From Panax quinquefolius (taxonomy: Eukaryota > Streptophyta > Magnoliopsida > Apiales > Araliaceae): DNA of 64,000 nucleotides. Shown here one piece after another: positions 14,069 to 25,268 of the stretch (the first letter of the stretch is position 1; each line of letters starts with the position of its first letter). Made by a program: the position numbers and the translations under genes. The notes beneath the pieces are model-generated. The model saw only the letters and a list, made by a program, of their open reading frames with translations, did no database searches and was not told the origin of the DNA. The DNA is taken from NCBI GenBank assembly GCA_020205615.1, contig CM035173.1:54755800-54819799 (forward strand). Direction: 5' to 3'.

Positions 14069-14079
14069 CTATAAATAGG
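14069..14079 (+). promoter_or_regulatory. TATA box in C 5' LTR
   Basis: CTATAAATAGG, also present at 21298-21308 in the 3' LTR and at the matching place in the other LTRs here (6711 and 24091, minus strand). Transcription would start about 30 bases downstream, near 14105. Confidence 0.75.
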
Positions 14080-14621
14080 TGCTTAGGTTAGAATTGAAAA
14101 TCACACCAGAAACATAAGCTTTCTCTCTTTCTCTCTCTATATTATCGAGCGTATTTTGTGAGTATTTAGATACTTTGAGAGTTTTTATTCAGTACAAGTT
14201 TCATTCAGCATCACATCCGAAGTACTGTTTTTTGAAGTAAAGGGATGTTATTTTCTTCTTAAATGATATTATTTTCTTCAATATCATTATGCTGAGATAT
14301 TGTTATGAATTTTATTATGGAATTTCTACCTTTTTGTTCCGGGGTTACTATTTACGTATACGAAACTATTCACAAATACGGCACTATTCACCGAAAAATA
14401 AAATTTTCTCTTTTTCGTCCCAAATGTATTTTATGGTTACGATCTTTGATTGTATCCATGTTTTGATCTTTATTCCACTTCACACTTGGTTATTATAGAG
14501 TATTATTGAATTTGGATAAACCGAAATATGAATCCCTAATATTTGTCCTTCTGTCTCACTAGATTCGTTCTCTAAAATGTTTTTCATCATCCGCAGTCCT
14601 TAATGGTGATACTTGATGAAT

Positions 14622-14758
14622 ATCTTTGGCCTGTAGTGCAAAAATGAATGATTACCTGATGAATATCTTTGGCCCGTAGTGCAAAGATGAACAGGTGTTG
14701 AGATGAACATGACCAACTGGTGATACAAATGAATATCTTTGGTCCGTAGTGCAAAGAT
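14622..14758 (+). repeat. Three inverted-repeat units with a constant loop in C 5' LTR
   Basis: Units at 14622-14645, 14665-14688 and 14735-14758. Each has a 7-bp stem ATCTTTG/CAAAGAT around a 10-base loop close to GCCCGTAGTG. The 3' LTR repeats them at 21882-21905, 21925-21948 and 21995-22018. They lie roughly 500-650 bases into the predicted transcript. Confidence 0.85.
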
Positions 14759-15116
14759 GAATATTTGATACAAGATGTATATTGATTGATGTTACAGGGA
14801 TAAAATATTGATGATGGACCTTTAAATTCATAGATGATAGTAGATTTCATTATCTACTTAACTCTTCTAATGAATTGTTATTTCCGCTGCGGTTGTTGAT
14901 CTAAAACTTATTGTCGATTATATTCTATCAGATTTTTCCATGTTGAAGACTAAGGATAAGTTTTTTGTATATTATCTTAGTCATAATATTCTTTACTGGG
15001 CTAGTTGAGCTCACCCTTTTCCTTTTTGTTCCATTTTTCTTCTTAGGAAGCGAGAACATAGCAAGAACCAGTCGGGGTATAGAGTGATGGTCCTACACAG
15101 TTGTTTTAGCAGTCCT

Positions 15117-15195
15117 CACTATTTTTATAAAATAGTGCATCAATAATTGTAATGAGACCTTTATTTGGGTGTGGATATTGTCTAGAAGACAATAT
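15117..15195 (+). repeat. Two strong hairpins near the end of C 5' LTR
   Basis: 15117-15137 is CACTATTTT-TAT-AAAATAGTG, a perfect 9-bp stem. 15175-15195 is ATATTGTCT-AGA-AGACAATAT, also a perfect 9-bp stem. Both lie in U5, upstream of the primer site, and recur in the other LTRs. Confidence 0.85.
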
Positions 15196-15326
15196 TTGTA
15201 TTTAAACTCACAGTATGTGTTATCGTATTTTGCACGACAATTGTAATAAAGTTGTAGTTGTTTTCTGTACCATGTATTTGGCGACTCAGAATGGGTGATG
15301 TATACCTATTTTGGGGGCATCACAGT

Positions 15327-15338
15327 TGGTATCAGAGC
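15327..15338 (+). promoter_or_regulatory. Primer binding site of element C (tRNA-iMet)
   Basis: TGGTATCAGAGC two bases after the LTR end, complementary to the 3' end of initiator tRNA-Met. Confidence 0.93.
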
Positions 15339-15512
15339 TTAGGGATATGGTCTCTAGCGGAGATCGGGGAATAGAACTAGGAGGGGAGAGATGAGTAAAT
15401 CCTTCGCTAGTGTGTCCTACCTAAGCTTATTTGTTGGAAAGTCATAATATAGGGATATTATGTGATATGTTAATTTGTTTAATTAACCCCTGTTTTATGG
15501 CAGTTTTTAAGA

Positions 15513-16640
15513 ATGGCAGCTGAGAACATTAACAATAGAGTCTATGAGACTATGGAACAACCTTTGATTAACAACCAAGAGAACGTGCAACAGAAAGGAA
15601 ATATTCCTCCAGTAAACAACACTACCGAGCAAACGATGAATGATGCGATGTTTAGAAGCTTTTTGCAGTTCATGCAAAATCAGACGAGGGAGACTCGTGC
15701 ACAAAATACGGGTGGAAATGATAGCAACGCGCGGTTTGTCACAGCCAAGCAGTTTAAGGAGTTGGGACCACCAGATTTATGGGGAAAGCCCGATCCGATT
15801 AAGGCAAAAACGTGGGTTAAGCAAATTACCAAGATATTTGATGTCTTGGGCTGCACGGAGGAACAGAAGGTTCCATTCGCCACCTTTATATTCTCATGGT
15901 GAGGCGATTCTTGGTCGAAATCAGTGAGCGTGCACTCACCACCGCACTCAACATGTCTTGGGAAAAATTTCAGAAACTGTTCAATGACAAGTACTTTCCT
16001 GAAAGTATTCGTCATATGAAGGAGGTAGAGTTTATTAGACTGGAATAGAACAGCATGACGGTGTCCCAGTACTAGGCGAAGTTCGCGGAGTTATCCAGGT
16101 TTACACCTCATTTGGTAGAAAATGACGAACGTATGGCGCAGATGTTTCTGAGAGGTCTAAAACCCGAGATTCGACAATATCTTATCTCTCATAAATTTTT
16201 TTTATATTCAGATGTTGTAAACAGGGCTCAATTATTAGAGCGTGATAATGAGTATGTTCAACCGAGGGACCACAACCAGGGTCATACCAGTGACAGCAGT
16301 CATCGGAGCGATGATAACCAGCGAGGAGTGAAGAATATGGACAAAAGCGGTAACCACTCGGGTGGTAATCGTGGCCATGATAATAGGAGAGGTGAGTCAA
16401 GTGGAAATTTCAAAAAAAGGAGATTCAAAAATGACGAGAAGACAGAAGCAGCAGCAGCACCAGCGCCAACAACAAATTCTAGGGGAGGAGAACGACCGCC
16501 AGTTAGATGTTACAGATGTGGAGAGGAGGGACACATAAGTCCAAACTGTTCACAGCCTTCTGAGGTGTGTTTCAATTATTGAAAAGGCGGTCACATAGCC
16601 CGATTTTGTCCGGTAGCGAAGTTAAGTCCAACTGGGATGG
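15513..16640 (+). pseudogene. Element C gag
   Basis: ATG at 15513 begins MAAENINNRVYETMEQPL, matching the gag starts of A, B and D. The capsid region includes KQFKELGPPDLWGKPDPIK and TWVKQITKIFDVLGCTEEQ. A frameshift near 15900 and stops (LE*NSM near 16047 and SQY*AKF near 16074) break the frame, which resumes at 16112. A basic Gly/Asn/Ser-rich linker is followed by zinc knuckle CYRCGEEGHISPNC (about 16508-16550). The second knuckle is damaged: CFNY* where CYNCG is expected. Confidence 0.9.
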
Positions 16641-17330
16641 CGGCACCAAAGGCGACTACGGACAAAAAAAAGTCGGTGGTTCAAGGAAGGGCATTTTTCG
16701 TGACTGGCCAAAATGCGAGAAACCCGAACGAGGTGATCACAGGTAAGCTAATCTTGAACTCTTGCGAAGTTTATACCTTACTAGATACCGGTTCTACCCA
16801 TTCTTTTATCTCTCCTGCTTGTGCTCAATGTTTAAACTTGACTCCGGAGAAATTGGGCTTTAACTTATCTACTGAAACTCCGTTGAGTGAAACCTTTGTT
16901 ACATCTACAGTTTATAAATCTTGCTTGATCCAAGTTGGCACAATCACATTACCTATTGATCTTATCTCTTTAAAGATACTTGCATTTGATGTGATTTTAG
17001 GGATTGATTGGTTAACCACTCATCATGCCAAAATTGATTCTTTTCGTAAGGTTGTTAGTTTTCATATTCCTAACCAACATGTTATACGAATTCAAGCAAC
17101 AAAAATCAGTCACTGTCATATCAAGCCATAAAGCTTTTGGTTTATTGAAAAATAGATGTCAAGCTTTCTTAGCCCATATTATGGACTTGAATAAGAACAC
17201 GTCAGATTTGAATAATATTCCTGTTGTTAATGAATTTCCTGATGTATATCTAGAAGAACTTCTTGGTCTACCCTCAGAACGAGAAGTTAAATTCTTTAAT
17301 AATCTTGAATCGGGTACGAAGCCCATTTCT
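16641..17330 (+). pseudogene. Element C aspartic protease and linker
   Basis: The frame starting at 16637 gives RNPNEVITGKLILNSCEVYT, then LLDTGSTHSFISPACAQ with the catalytic DTG intact, then [18 protein letters not shown], the usual second half of plant Ty3 proteases. A frameshift near 17100 moves the frame into the linker [19 protein letters not shown] that leads to reverse transcriptase. Confidence 0.88.
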
Positions 17331-18140
17331 AAAACCCCATATCGAATAGCTCATATTGAACTTCAGGAGTTAAAAGTCCAACTACAGGAATTGTTAGACA
17401 TCGGTTTCATTCGTCCTAGTACATCCCCTTGGGGTGCTCCTATTTTATTTGTAAAGAAGAAAGACGGGAGTATGCGACTTTGTATTGACTACCGGGAATT
17501 AACCATGTCACCATCAAGAATAGGTATCCGCTACCTGGCATTGATGACCTGATTGACCAGTTGCAAGGAGCACAATTCTTTTCAAAGAACGATCTTCGTT
17601 CTGGATATCATCAGCTGAAGATTAAAACTGAGGATATTCCAAAGACTGCCTTCAGGACTCGATACGGGCATTATGAATTCTTAGTCATATCTTTTGGATT
17701 GACTAATGCTCCTGCTGCTTTCATGGATATGATGAACCATGTATTCAAGGAATATTTGGATTAGTTCGTTGTTGTCTTTATTGATGACATCCTCATTAAT
17801 TCCAAAAGTCGTGAAGATCATGAGCACCATTTGAAGCTGGTACTTCAAAGACTTCGTGACAACAAGCTATATGCCAAGCTGAAGAAATGTGAGTTCTGGC
17901 TTAAGGAAGTAGCATTCCTTGGGCACGTGGTGTCAAAACATGGAGTATCTGTTGACCCGACGAAGATTGAAGCAATACAAAGTTGGGAGCAACCGAAGTC
18001 GGTGACCGAAGTGTGTAGCTTTTTGGGCTTAGCTGGTTATTATCGAAGATTCGTGGAAGGATTTTCTCGAATCGCTACTCCGTTAACTCAACTGACTCAG
18101 AAAGATACAAAATTCGTATAGAGCGAGGAATGCGAGAAGA
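17331..18140 (+). pseudogene. Element C reverse transcriptase
   Basis: Motifs in order: [30 protein letters not shown] (then a frameshift near 17510), [16 protein letters not shown] (usual Asp shifted by a Lys to Asn change), [15 protein letters not shown], catalytic FIDDIL near 17780, [21 protein letters not shown], and [20 protein letters not shown] at 17762-17764 replaces the Gln before [10 protein letters not shown], the same codon that is TAG in B. Confidence 0.9.
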
Positions 18141-18800
18141 GTTTCCAAGAGCTCAAGAGGAGACTCATTTCGGCACCTGTTCTAACAATACCATCAGGTT
18201 TGGATGGATTTGTTATCTACAGCGATGCCTCAGGCAAAGGGTTAGGATGTGTTCTCATGCAACATGGGAAAGTTATAGCCTATGCCTCACGACAACTCAA
18301 AGAATATGAGAGGAATTATCCTACTCGTGATCTGGAGTTGGCAGCAGTTGTTTTTGTGTTGAAAATCTAGAGACACTACCTGTACGGGGAGAAAGTGGAG
18401 ATTTATACGGATCATAAAAACCTCAAATATTTCTTCACCCAAAAGAAACTCAACATGCGGCAACGACGTTGGCTCGAGCTGTTGAAGGATTACGACCATA
18501 GCATTCAATATCATCTTGGAAAAGCAAACGTTGTAGCTTATGCATTGAGTAGAAGATCATATGCGGGTACGAGTGCAATGTTGTTAACAGAAAGGCCCAT
18601 TTTGTACGACTTACAAAGGAAGGAGATAGATTTAAAGGCTCCAAGTAACCACGTGACGATATCAAACATACGAGTGGAACCGACTTTAATCGATAAAGTT
18701 AAAGCTGCTCAAGCTACGGACCTGGGGCTGATGCGTATGAAGAAGAAAGTGCAAGAAGGTGTTATTCCAGAAGCAGTAATTGATGAAGAAGGAATACTTC
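18141..18800 (+). pseudogene. Element C RNase H and linker
   Basis: [18 protein letters not shown] carries the first catalytic Asp, followed by [12 protein letters not shown], then a TAG at 18368-18370 in place of Trp, then [24 protein letters not shown] and [16 protein letters not shown]. The conserved ADALSR Asp is Tyr here. A separate TAG lies at about 18119 before [11 protein letters not shown]. Confidence 0.88.
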
Positions 18801-20152
18801 GAGTCAACTCCAGACTTTGTGTTCCTAACAATTCTGACTTGAAGCATAGAATCATGATGGAGGCACATAACACACCATTTGTAATCTATCCTGGGAGTAC
18901 CAAAATGTATCATAATCTTCGACATACATTTTGGTGGAACAATATGAAGAGAAAGATCGTAGAGTTTATCTCGAGGTGTTTAACCTGTCAACGTGTAAAG
19001 ACAGAGCATCAAATGCCAAAGGGTCCATTGCAACCACTTGAGATTCCAAAATGGAAGTGGGAACACATTACCATGGATTTCGTTACGGGTCTTCCCAATG
19101 TTTCTCAACGTATAGATGCGATTTAGGTTATTATTGATAGATTAACCAATTCTGCTCATTTCTTGCCTATACGTGAGACTTATTCCCTTGAACGTCTTGC
19201 TCATATGTATGTGAATGAGATTGTGAGATTGCATGGCATGCCTGTATCCATAGTTTCAGATCGTGACCCAAGATTTACTTCACGATTTTGGGTTAGCTTG
19301 CAGAAAGCTTTGGGCACGGATTTATAATTCAGTTCTGCATACCATCCTCAAACGGACAGACAATCAGAGAAGACTATTCAAACTCTTGAAGATCTATTAA
19401 GACTCTGTGTCCTAGACTTCAAAGGGAGTTGGGATAAGTATTTACCGTTGGTGGAATTCTCCTACAACAACAGTTATCAGGCAAGTATAGGTATGGCTCC
19501 ATTTGAAGCCTTGTATGGATAAAAGTTTCACTCTGCAGTATGTTGGGATGAGGTGGGTGAAGCAACATTGTTGGGACCAGAGTTGGTACGTGTGACTACG
19601 GAAAAGATCCAAACGATTTGACAACGTATACAAATGGCACAGGATCGACAAAAGAGTTATGCGGATCTTCATCGAAAAGACGTGGAATTTGGTATTGGGG
19701 ATCATGTATTGTTACGTATTACTCCATGGAAGGGAGTTACAAGATTCGGGAAGAGAGGAAATCTCAATCCGCGATTTTTTGGTCCATTTCAGATTCTTGA
19801 CCGAGTAGGAAATGTGGCCTATAGACTCGCGTTACCTCCAAGCATGTCTCGTGTTCATAATATTTTTCATATATCTATGCTTCGTAAATATGTGAAAGAC
19901 CCAAACCACATTATTGAGTTAGAACTAGACGAGACAGCCGAAGATTTAACTTACGAGGAGGTACCTGTAAAGATCTTAGATATGAAAGAGCATGTCCTGC
20001 GCACCAAGGTTATACCACAAGTTAAGGTTTTGTAGAGGAACCATGCTATTGAAGAAATAACCTGAGAGTTGGAATCAGAAATGAAAGCGAGGTACCCTCA
20101 CCTTTTTGAAACACCAGGTACGTACGTCAATTTCGAGGATGAAATTTCATAA
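18801..20152 (+). pseudogene. Element C integrase with chromo-like tail
   Basis: Zinc finger [15 protein letters not shown]...CLTCQRVK, where the second His of the usual IHPG is Tyr. Catalytic core: [13 protein letters not shown] (Asp), IVSDRDPRF (Asp), and [20 protein letters not shown] (Glu). C-terminal GPFQILDRVGNVAYRLALPP, VHNIFHISMLRKY, then VKVL*RNHAIEEIT*ELESE and YPHLFE, the Del/Tekay-type tail that in related chromoviruses reads histone marks. Stops include 19124-19126 (Trp), 19325-19327 (Arg), 19520-19522 (Arg) and two Trp codons in the tail. The pol stop TAA is at 20150-20152. Confidence 0.9.
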
Positions 20153-20163
20153 GGAGGGGAGGT
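20149..20163 (+). other. Polypurine tract of element C
   Basis: ATAAGGAGGGGAGGT directly before the 3' LTR, overlapping the pol stop. Confidence 0.9.
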
Positions 20164-22583
20164 TGTAAGACCCCAACCTATTATGAATAAAATTAAATTT
20201 TCTTTATTTATTATCTTGAAATAATAAGGAGTTAATTTGATATAATACTTTGGTTATGGGTGAAATGTGCAAATTTTACAAAATAAGCAAGTGGTTATAA
20301 AATATTCATTTTATCGGGAATATTCGTTTGGTCGTGGAATATTCTTGTTGTCGGGGAATATTCATACGACGGCGTAGCCATTCGTGGGCCTCATAACAAA
20401 ATAACTGTCGAATAAAGAAAGCGACAAGTTTGAGTTTTTACAAATAACGACGTAGTTGTTACCGTTAACACTGTTGGAATACCCGGTGGTTAAAATACAC
20501 TAATACGTGTGGTTGCACAGTAGCACATGATATTGCACAATATTTTACTCAATAATTATTACAGTAATTACTGTTCAATATTTTATTTTATTGATTCAAT
20601 AATTGTTGCGTTGATATTTTATATTATTGTTGTTTCAATAATTGTTACTGCATAGTATTTCCCATTATCAGATCAATAATTCATATTATTTGAATAATAT
20701 TATTAGACAGCATTATTGGCAATGTCTAAAAAGTTATGTCTAAGGAGAGGATTGGTCACCTAATTGCGCGCCAGTAAGGGAAAATCCTTATTGGAAAGCC
20801 TCCTCTTTCCTGGGAACGGCCTGGTTGTCATTATTGTGATTCTGTAATATTATTTGTGAATAATTATTTATTGATTTATATGATAAAGAAATATTTATTT
20901 TATGTGACTATTAATGTTGAAGTGTTTATCAGTATTTTTGTCGGAATGGAGGTATTAAAAATCAAATCAGTGTTCTAGAGATATATTGCGTGAGTTATAA
21001 TTTTTAATCCGACCGTTGGATCGTTGTGATTTTTAGATATGTTATACATATATAAGTTGAGTATATGTCCACAAATTTTGAACCGTTAAAAATGATTTGT
21101 TATGAATTTTAAGAGGTGTCTGATTCGAAAATTATGTTATAAATGATTTTTGGTGGAAAATTCTAGAATTGAGTGGGGCCCACTTTTGGTTGGTGAGAAA
21201 TGTGCTCAAATTTTATTTCAATTGTGGTGGGTGGCAATAGTAGCAGGTAAAGCCATCAGGTAGCAGGTCAATTCTGCTTCGGCGTGCTAACATTTTCCTA
21301 TAAATAGGTGCTTATGTTAGAATTGAAAATCACACCAGAAATATAAGCTTTCTCTCTTACTGTCTCTATATTATCGAGCGTATTTTGTGAGTATTTAGAT
21401 ACTTTGAGAGTTGCTATTCAGTACAAGTTTCATTCAGCATCACATCCGACCTTTCATTCCGAAGTACTGTTTCTTTGAGGTAAGAGATGTTATTTTCTTC
21501 TTAAATGATATTATTTTCTTCAATATCATTATGCTGAGATATTGTTATGAATTTTACTGTTGAATTTCTACCTTTTTGTGTCGGGGTTACTATTCACGTA
21601 TACGTCACTATTCACGTATACGACACTATTCACAAATACGGCACTATTCACCAAAAAATGAAATTTTCTCTTTTTCGTCCCAGATGTATTTTATGGTTAC
21701 TATCTTTGATTGTATCCATGTTTTGATATTTATTCCATTTCACACATGGTTATTATAGAGTATTATTGAACTTGGATAAACTGAAATATGAATCCCTAAT
21801 ATTTGTCCTTCTGTCTCACTAGATTCGTTCTCTAAAATGTTTTTCATCATCCTCAGTCCTTAATGGTGATACTTGATGAATATCTTTGGCCTGTAGTGCA
21901 AAGATGAATGATTACCTTATGAATATCTTTGGCCCGTAGTACAAAGATGAATAGGTGTTGACATGAACATGACCAACTGGTGATACAAATAAATATCTTT
22001 GGCCTGTAGTGCGAAGATGAATATTTGATACAAGATGTATATTGATTGATGTTACAAGAATAAAATATTGATGATGGACTTTTAAATTCATAGATGATAG
22101 TAGATTTCATTCTCTACTTAACTCTTCTAATGAATTGTTGTTTCCGTTGCAGTTGTTGATCTAAAACTTGTTGTCGATTATATTCTATCATATTTTTCCC
22201 TTTTGAAGACTAAGGATAATTTTTTGTATATTATCTTAGTCATAATATTCTTTACTGGGCTAGTTGAGCTCACCTTTTTAATTTTTGTTCTATTTTTCTT
22301 CTCAGGAAGCGAGAACATAGCAGAAACCAATCGGGGTATAGAGTGATGGTTCTAGATAGTTGTTTTAGTAGTCCTCACTATTTTTGTAAAAAAGTGCATC
22401 AATAATTATAATGAGAACTTTATTTGGGTGTGGATATTGTCTAGAAGACAATATTTGTATTTAAACTCACAATATGTGTTGTCGTATTTTGCACGACAAT
22501 TGTAATAAAGTTGTAGTTGTTTTCTGTACCATATATTTGACGACTCAGAATGGGTGATGTATACCTATTTTGGGGGCGTCACA
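20164..22583 (+). repeat. Element C 3' LTR
   Basis: 2420 bp, TGTAAGACCCC to GCGTCACA. Compared with the 5' LTR it has lost about 40 bases near 20540, gained a short duplication near 21450, and carries one more copy of the ACTATTCACGTATACG unit near 21590. The many substitutions and indels mean the insertion is not recent. Confidence 0.95.
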
Positions 22584-22588
22584 AAATA

Positions 22589-22730
22589 TTATCCCTATAT
22601 TCTGACCGACCAATTAAATACCAAATAAGCTTAAGTAGGACACACTAGCGAAGGACTTACTCGTCTCTCCCCTCCTAGTTCAATTCTCCGATCTTCGCCA
22701 AAGACTGTATCCCTAAGCTCTGATACCAAC
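22589..22730 (-). other. Element B leader, outer part, with primer site
   Basis: Continues the B leader after the C insertion. The minus strand reads TGGTATCAGAGC at 22717-22728 (tRNA-iMet primer site), two bases from the B 5' LTR. Confidence 0.9.
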
Positions 22731-25268
22731 TGTGACGCCCCCAAAATAGGTCCACACAACCCATTTCGAGTCACCAAATACATGGTACAGAAACAACTAC
22801 AAACTTCATTATTATAATTGTCGTACAAAATACGACAACACATATGCTGTAAGTTTAAATATAAATATTATCTTTTAGACAATATCCAAACTCAAATAAG
22901 TCCTCATTACAATTATTGATATACTATTTTACAAAATAGTGAGGACTGCTAAAACAATTGTCTCGACCCATCACTCCACACCCCGACTAGTTCCCGCTAT
23001 ATTCTCGCCTCCTGAGAAGAAAAATTGAACAAAAAGGAAAAGGGTGAGCTCAACTAGGCCAGTAAAGAATATTATGACTAATATAATGAACAAAAAATTA
23101 TCGTTAGCCATCAAAAAATCAGAAAAAATAAAGTGGACAACAAGTTTTAGATCAATATTCGCAGCGGAAATAACAATTAATTAGAAGAGTTAAGTAGAGA
23201 ATGAAATCTACTATCTTCTATGATTTAAAAGTCCATCATCAATATTTTATCCCTGTAACATCAATAAATATATATCTTGAACCAAATATTCATCTTTGCA
23301 CTACGGGCCAAAGATATTCATTTGTATCACTAGTTGGTCATGTTCATCTCAACACCTGTCCATCTTTGCACTACGGGCCAAAGATATTAATCAGGTAATC
23401 ATTCATCTTTACACTACAGGCCAAAGATATTTATCAAGAATCACCATTTAAGACTGAGGATGATGAAAAATGTCTTAAAGAAACGAATCCAGTGAGATTA
23501 AAGGACAAAGATTAGGGATTCGTACTTTAGTTTATCTAAATTCAAAAATACTCCATAATAAACAATTGTGGAGCAAAATTTAAGAATGAAGATCAAAACA
23601 TGGATACAATCAAAGATTGTAACCATAATAGACAACTTGGACAAAGAAAAGAAAAGTAATTTTTTTGTGAATAGTGTCATATACGTGAATAGTACATTAT
23701 ACGTGAATAGTAACTTCGACACAAAAGATAACAATTTTATAAGAAAAATCATACTTCGTGAATAGTACTCGTGAATAGTACCGTATACATGAATAGTATC
23801 GTATACGTGAATAGTAACCTCGACATGAAAAGGTAAAAATTTCATAATAAAATTCATACCAATATTTCGGTATAATGATATTGAAAGAAATAACATCATT
23901 TACGAAGAAAATAACATCCCTTACCTCAAAAGAACAGTACTTCTGACTGGAATATCGGATATAATATTGAAGAAAACTTGCACTGAATAGCAACTCTCAA
24001 AATATCTAACCACTCACAAAAATGTGCTCAATATTATAGAGAGAGAAAACTTCTGATTCTGATGTGATTTTAAATTCTAACTAAGCACCCTATTTATAGG
24101 AAAATGCCAGAATGCCAAAGCAGACTAAAATTTAATAAAATAATATTTTAATAAAAAAAATTCACTCACACCTCTTGACCAAACTCAGCACACCACAAGT
24201 GGGGCCCACCAATTTCAAAAAATTCTACAACAACTAAAAGTGGGGCACACCTATGTTTTTAATAAAAACATTTATTTCTGAAACTTCAATAATTCATAAT
24301 AAATAGCCCTTTTATCATAAAAATACGAATTTTATGTCTATTCCATAGGAAATGTAATTCTCTACAACTTTGTAGAATAAAGTTTTTCCAAATTTCCAGC
24401 AGAAATGATCGAAATCCATATACGGATGATTTTAAATACCTCCATTTCGACAAAATACTGATAAAACTCTTCAGCATTAATTCCTTCATTTATATCCACA
24501 TAAAATAAATATTTCCTTATCATATAAATCAATAATTAATTATTCATAAATAATATTACAGAATCACAATAATGACAATCAGGTCGTTTCTAGGAAAGAG
24601 GGGGCTTTCCGATAAGGATTTCTCCTTACTGGCGCGCAATTAGGTGACCAAACCCTTTTCTTAGACAGAACTTCCTTAGACATTGCCAATAATGTTATCT
24701 AATAATATTATTCAAATAATATGAATTATTGATCTGATAATGGGAAATACTTTGCAGTGACAATTATTGAAACAACAAAAATATAAAATATCAGTGTAAC
24801 AATTATTGAATCAATAAAATAAAATATTGAACAGTACTTACTGTAGCAATTATTGAGTAGTGCCTTCTTATGTAAGAATCAATAATCCAAAAAAAATATT
24901 GTGCAATACCGTGTCCTACAGTGCATCCACGCTTATTACTATACTTTAACCACCAACAGTGTTAATGGTAACAACTACGCCATTATTTATAAAAATAACT
25001 CATACTTGTCATTTTCTTCATCTGACAGTTTTTCGTTATGGGGCCCACAAATGGTTGCGCCATCGTACTAATATTTCCCGACATCAAGAATATTCCACGA
25101 CCAAATGAATATTCCCCGACAAAAATGAATATTTATAACCACTTGTTTATTTTGCAAAATTTGCACATTTCACCCATAACCAAAGCATTATATCAAATTA
25201 ACACCTTATTATTCAAAATAATAATTAGAGAAAATTTAATTTTATTTATAAAAAGTTGGGGTCTTATA
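22731..25268 (-). repeat. Element B 5' LTR
   Basis: 2538 bp on the plus strand from TGTGACGCCCCC to GGGGTCTTATA (the terminal TACA is mutated to TATA). TATA box at about 24091-24101 on the minus strand. Three inverted-repeat units lie at about 23290-23430, and GTGAATAGT/CGTATAC units at about 23665-23820. It is very like the A LTR over its whole length. Confidence 0.92.

Larger units (their letters stand above)
12894..15324 (+). repeat. Element C 5' LTR
   Basis: 2431 bp, TGTAAGACCCC to GGCATCACA. A TATA box CTATAAATAGG lies at 14069-14079, so U3 is about 1.2 kb and the transcribed R/U5 about 1.2 kb. Downstream of the TATA box are GTATAC-containing units (about 14340-14390), three inverted-repeat units (14622-14758) and two strong hairpins (15117-15137, 15175-15195). 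Confidence 0.95.
12894..22583 (+). mobile_element. Element C: complete Ty3/gypsy chromovirus (Del/Tekay-like)
   Basis: A 9.69-kb element with both LTRs (TG...CA), tRNA-iMet primer site, gag-protease-RT-RNase H-integrase order and polypurine tract. It is inserted head-on into the minus-strand element B. Flanks are ACATA (12889-12893) and AAATA (22584-22588). The uninterrupted B-type sequence (CCACATATTATCCC, seen in A at 2069-2082) shows these are a 5-bp target duplication with one later change. The coding region is about 4.64 kb and carries many stops and frameshifts, so it is not autonomous. Confidence 0.95.
7883..25268 (-). mobile_element. Element B: Ty3/gypsy chromovirus, hosts A and C
   Basis: Minus-strand element comprising a piece of its 3' LTR (7883-8189), polypurine tract, pol, gag, primer site and full 5' LTR. 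Element A is inserted in its 3' LTR and element C in its leader between gag and primer site. B interrupts an older gag-pro fragment to its right. Its coding region is full length (about 4.6 kb) but broken by several stops and frameshifts. Confidence 0.9.

Noticed and set aside
15640..15927. Second reading frame overlapping gag in C, with counterparts in B, D and A
   Set aside because: It recurs only because gag itself is conserved; its sequence is the +1 frame of the gag core.
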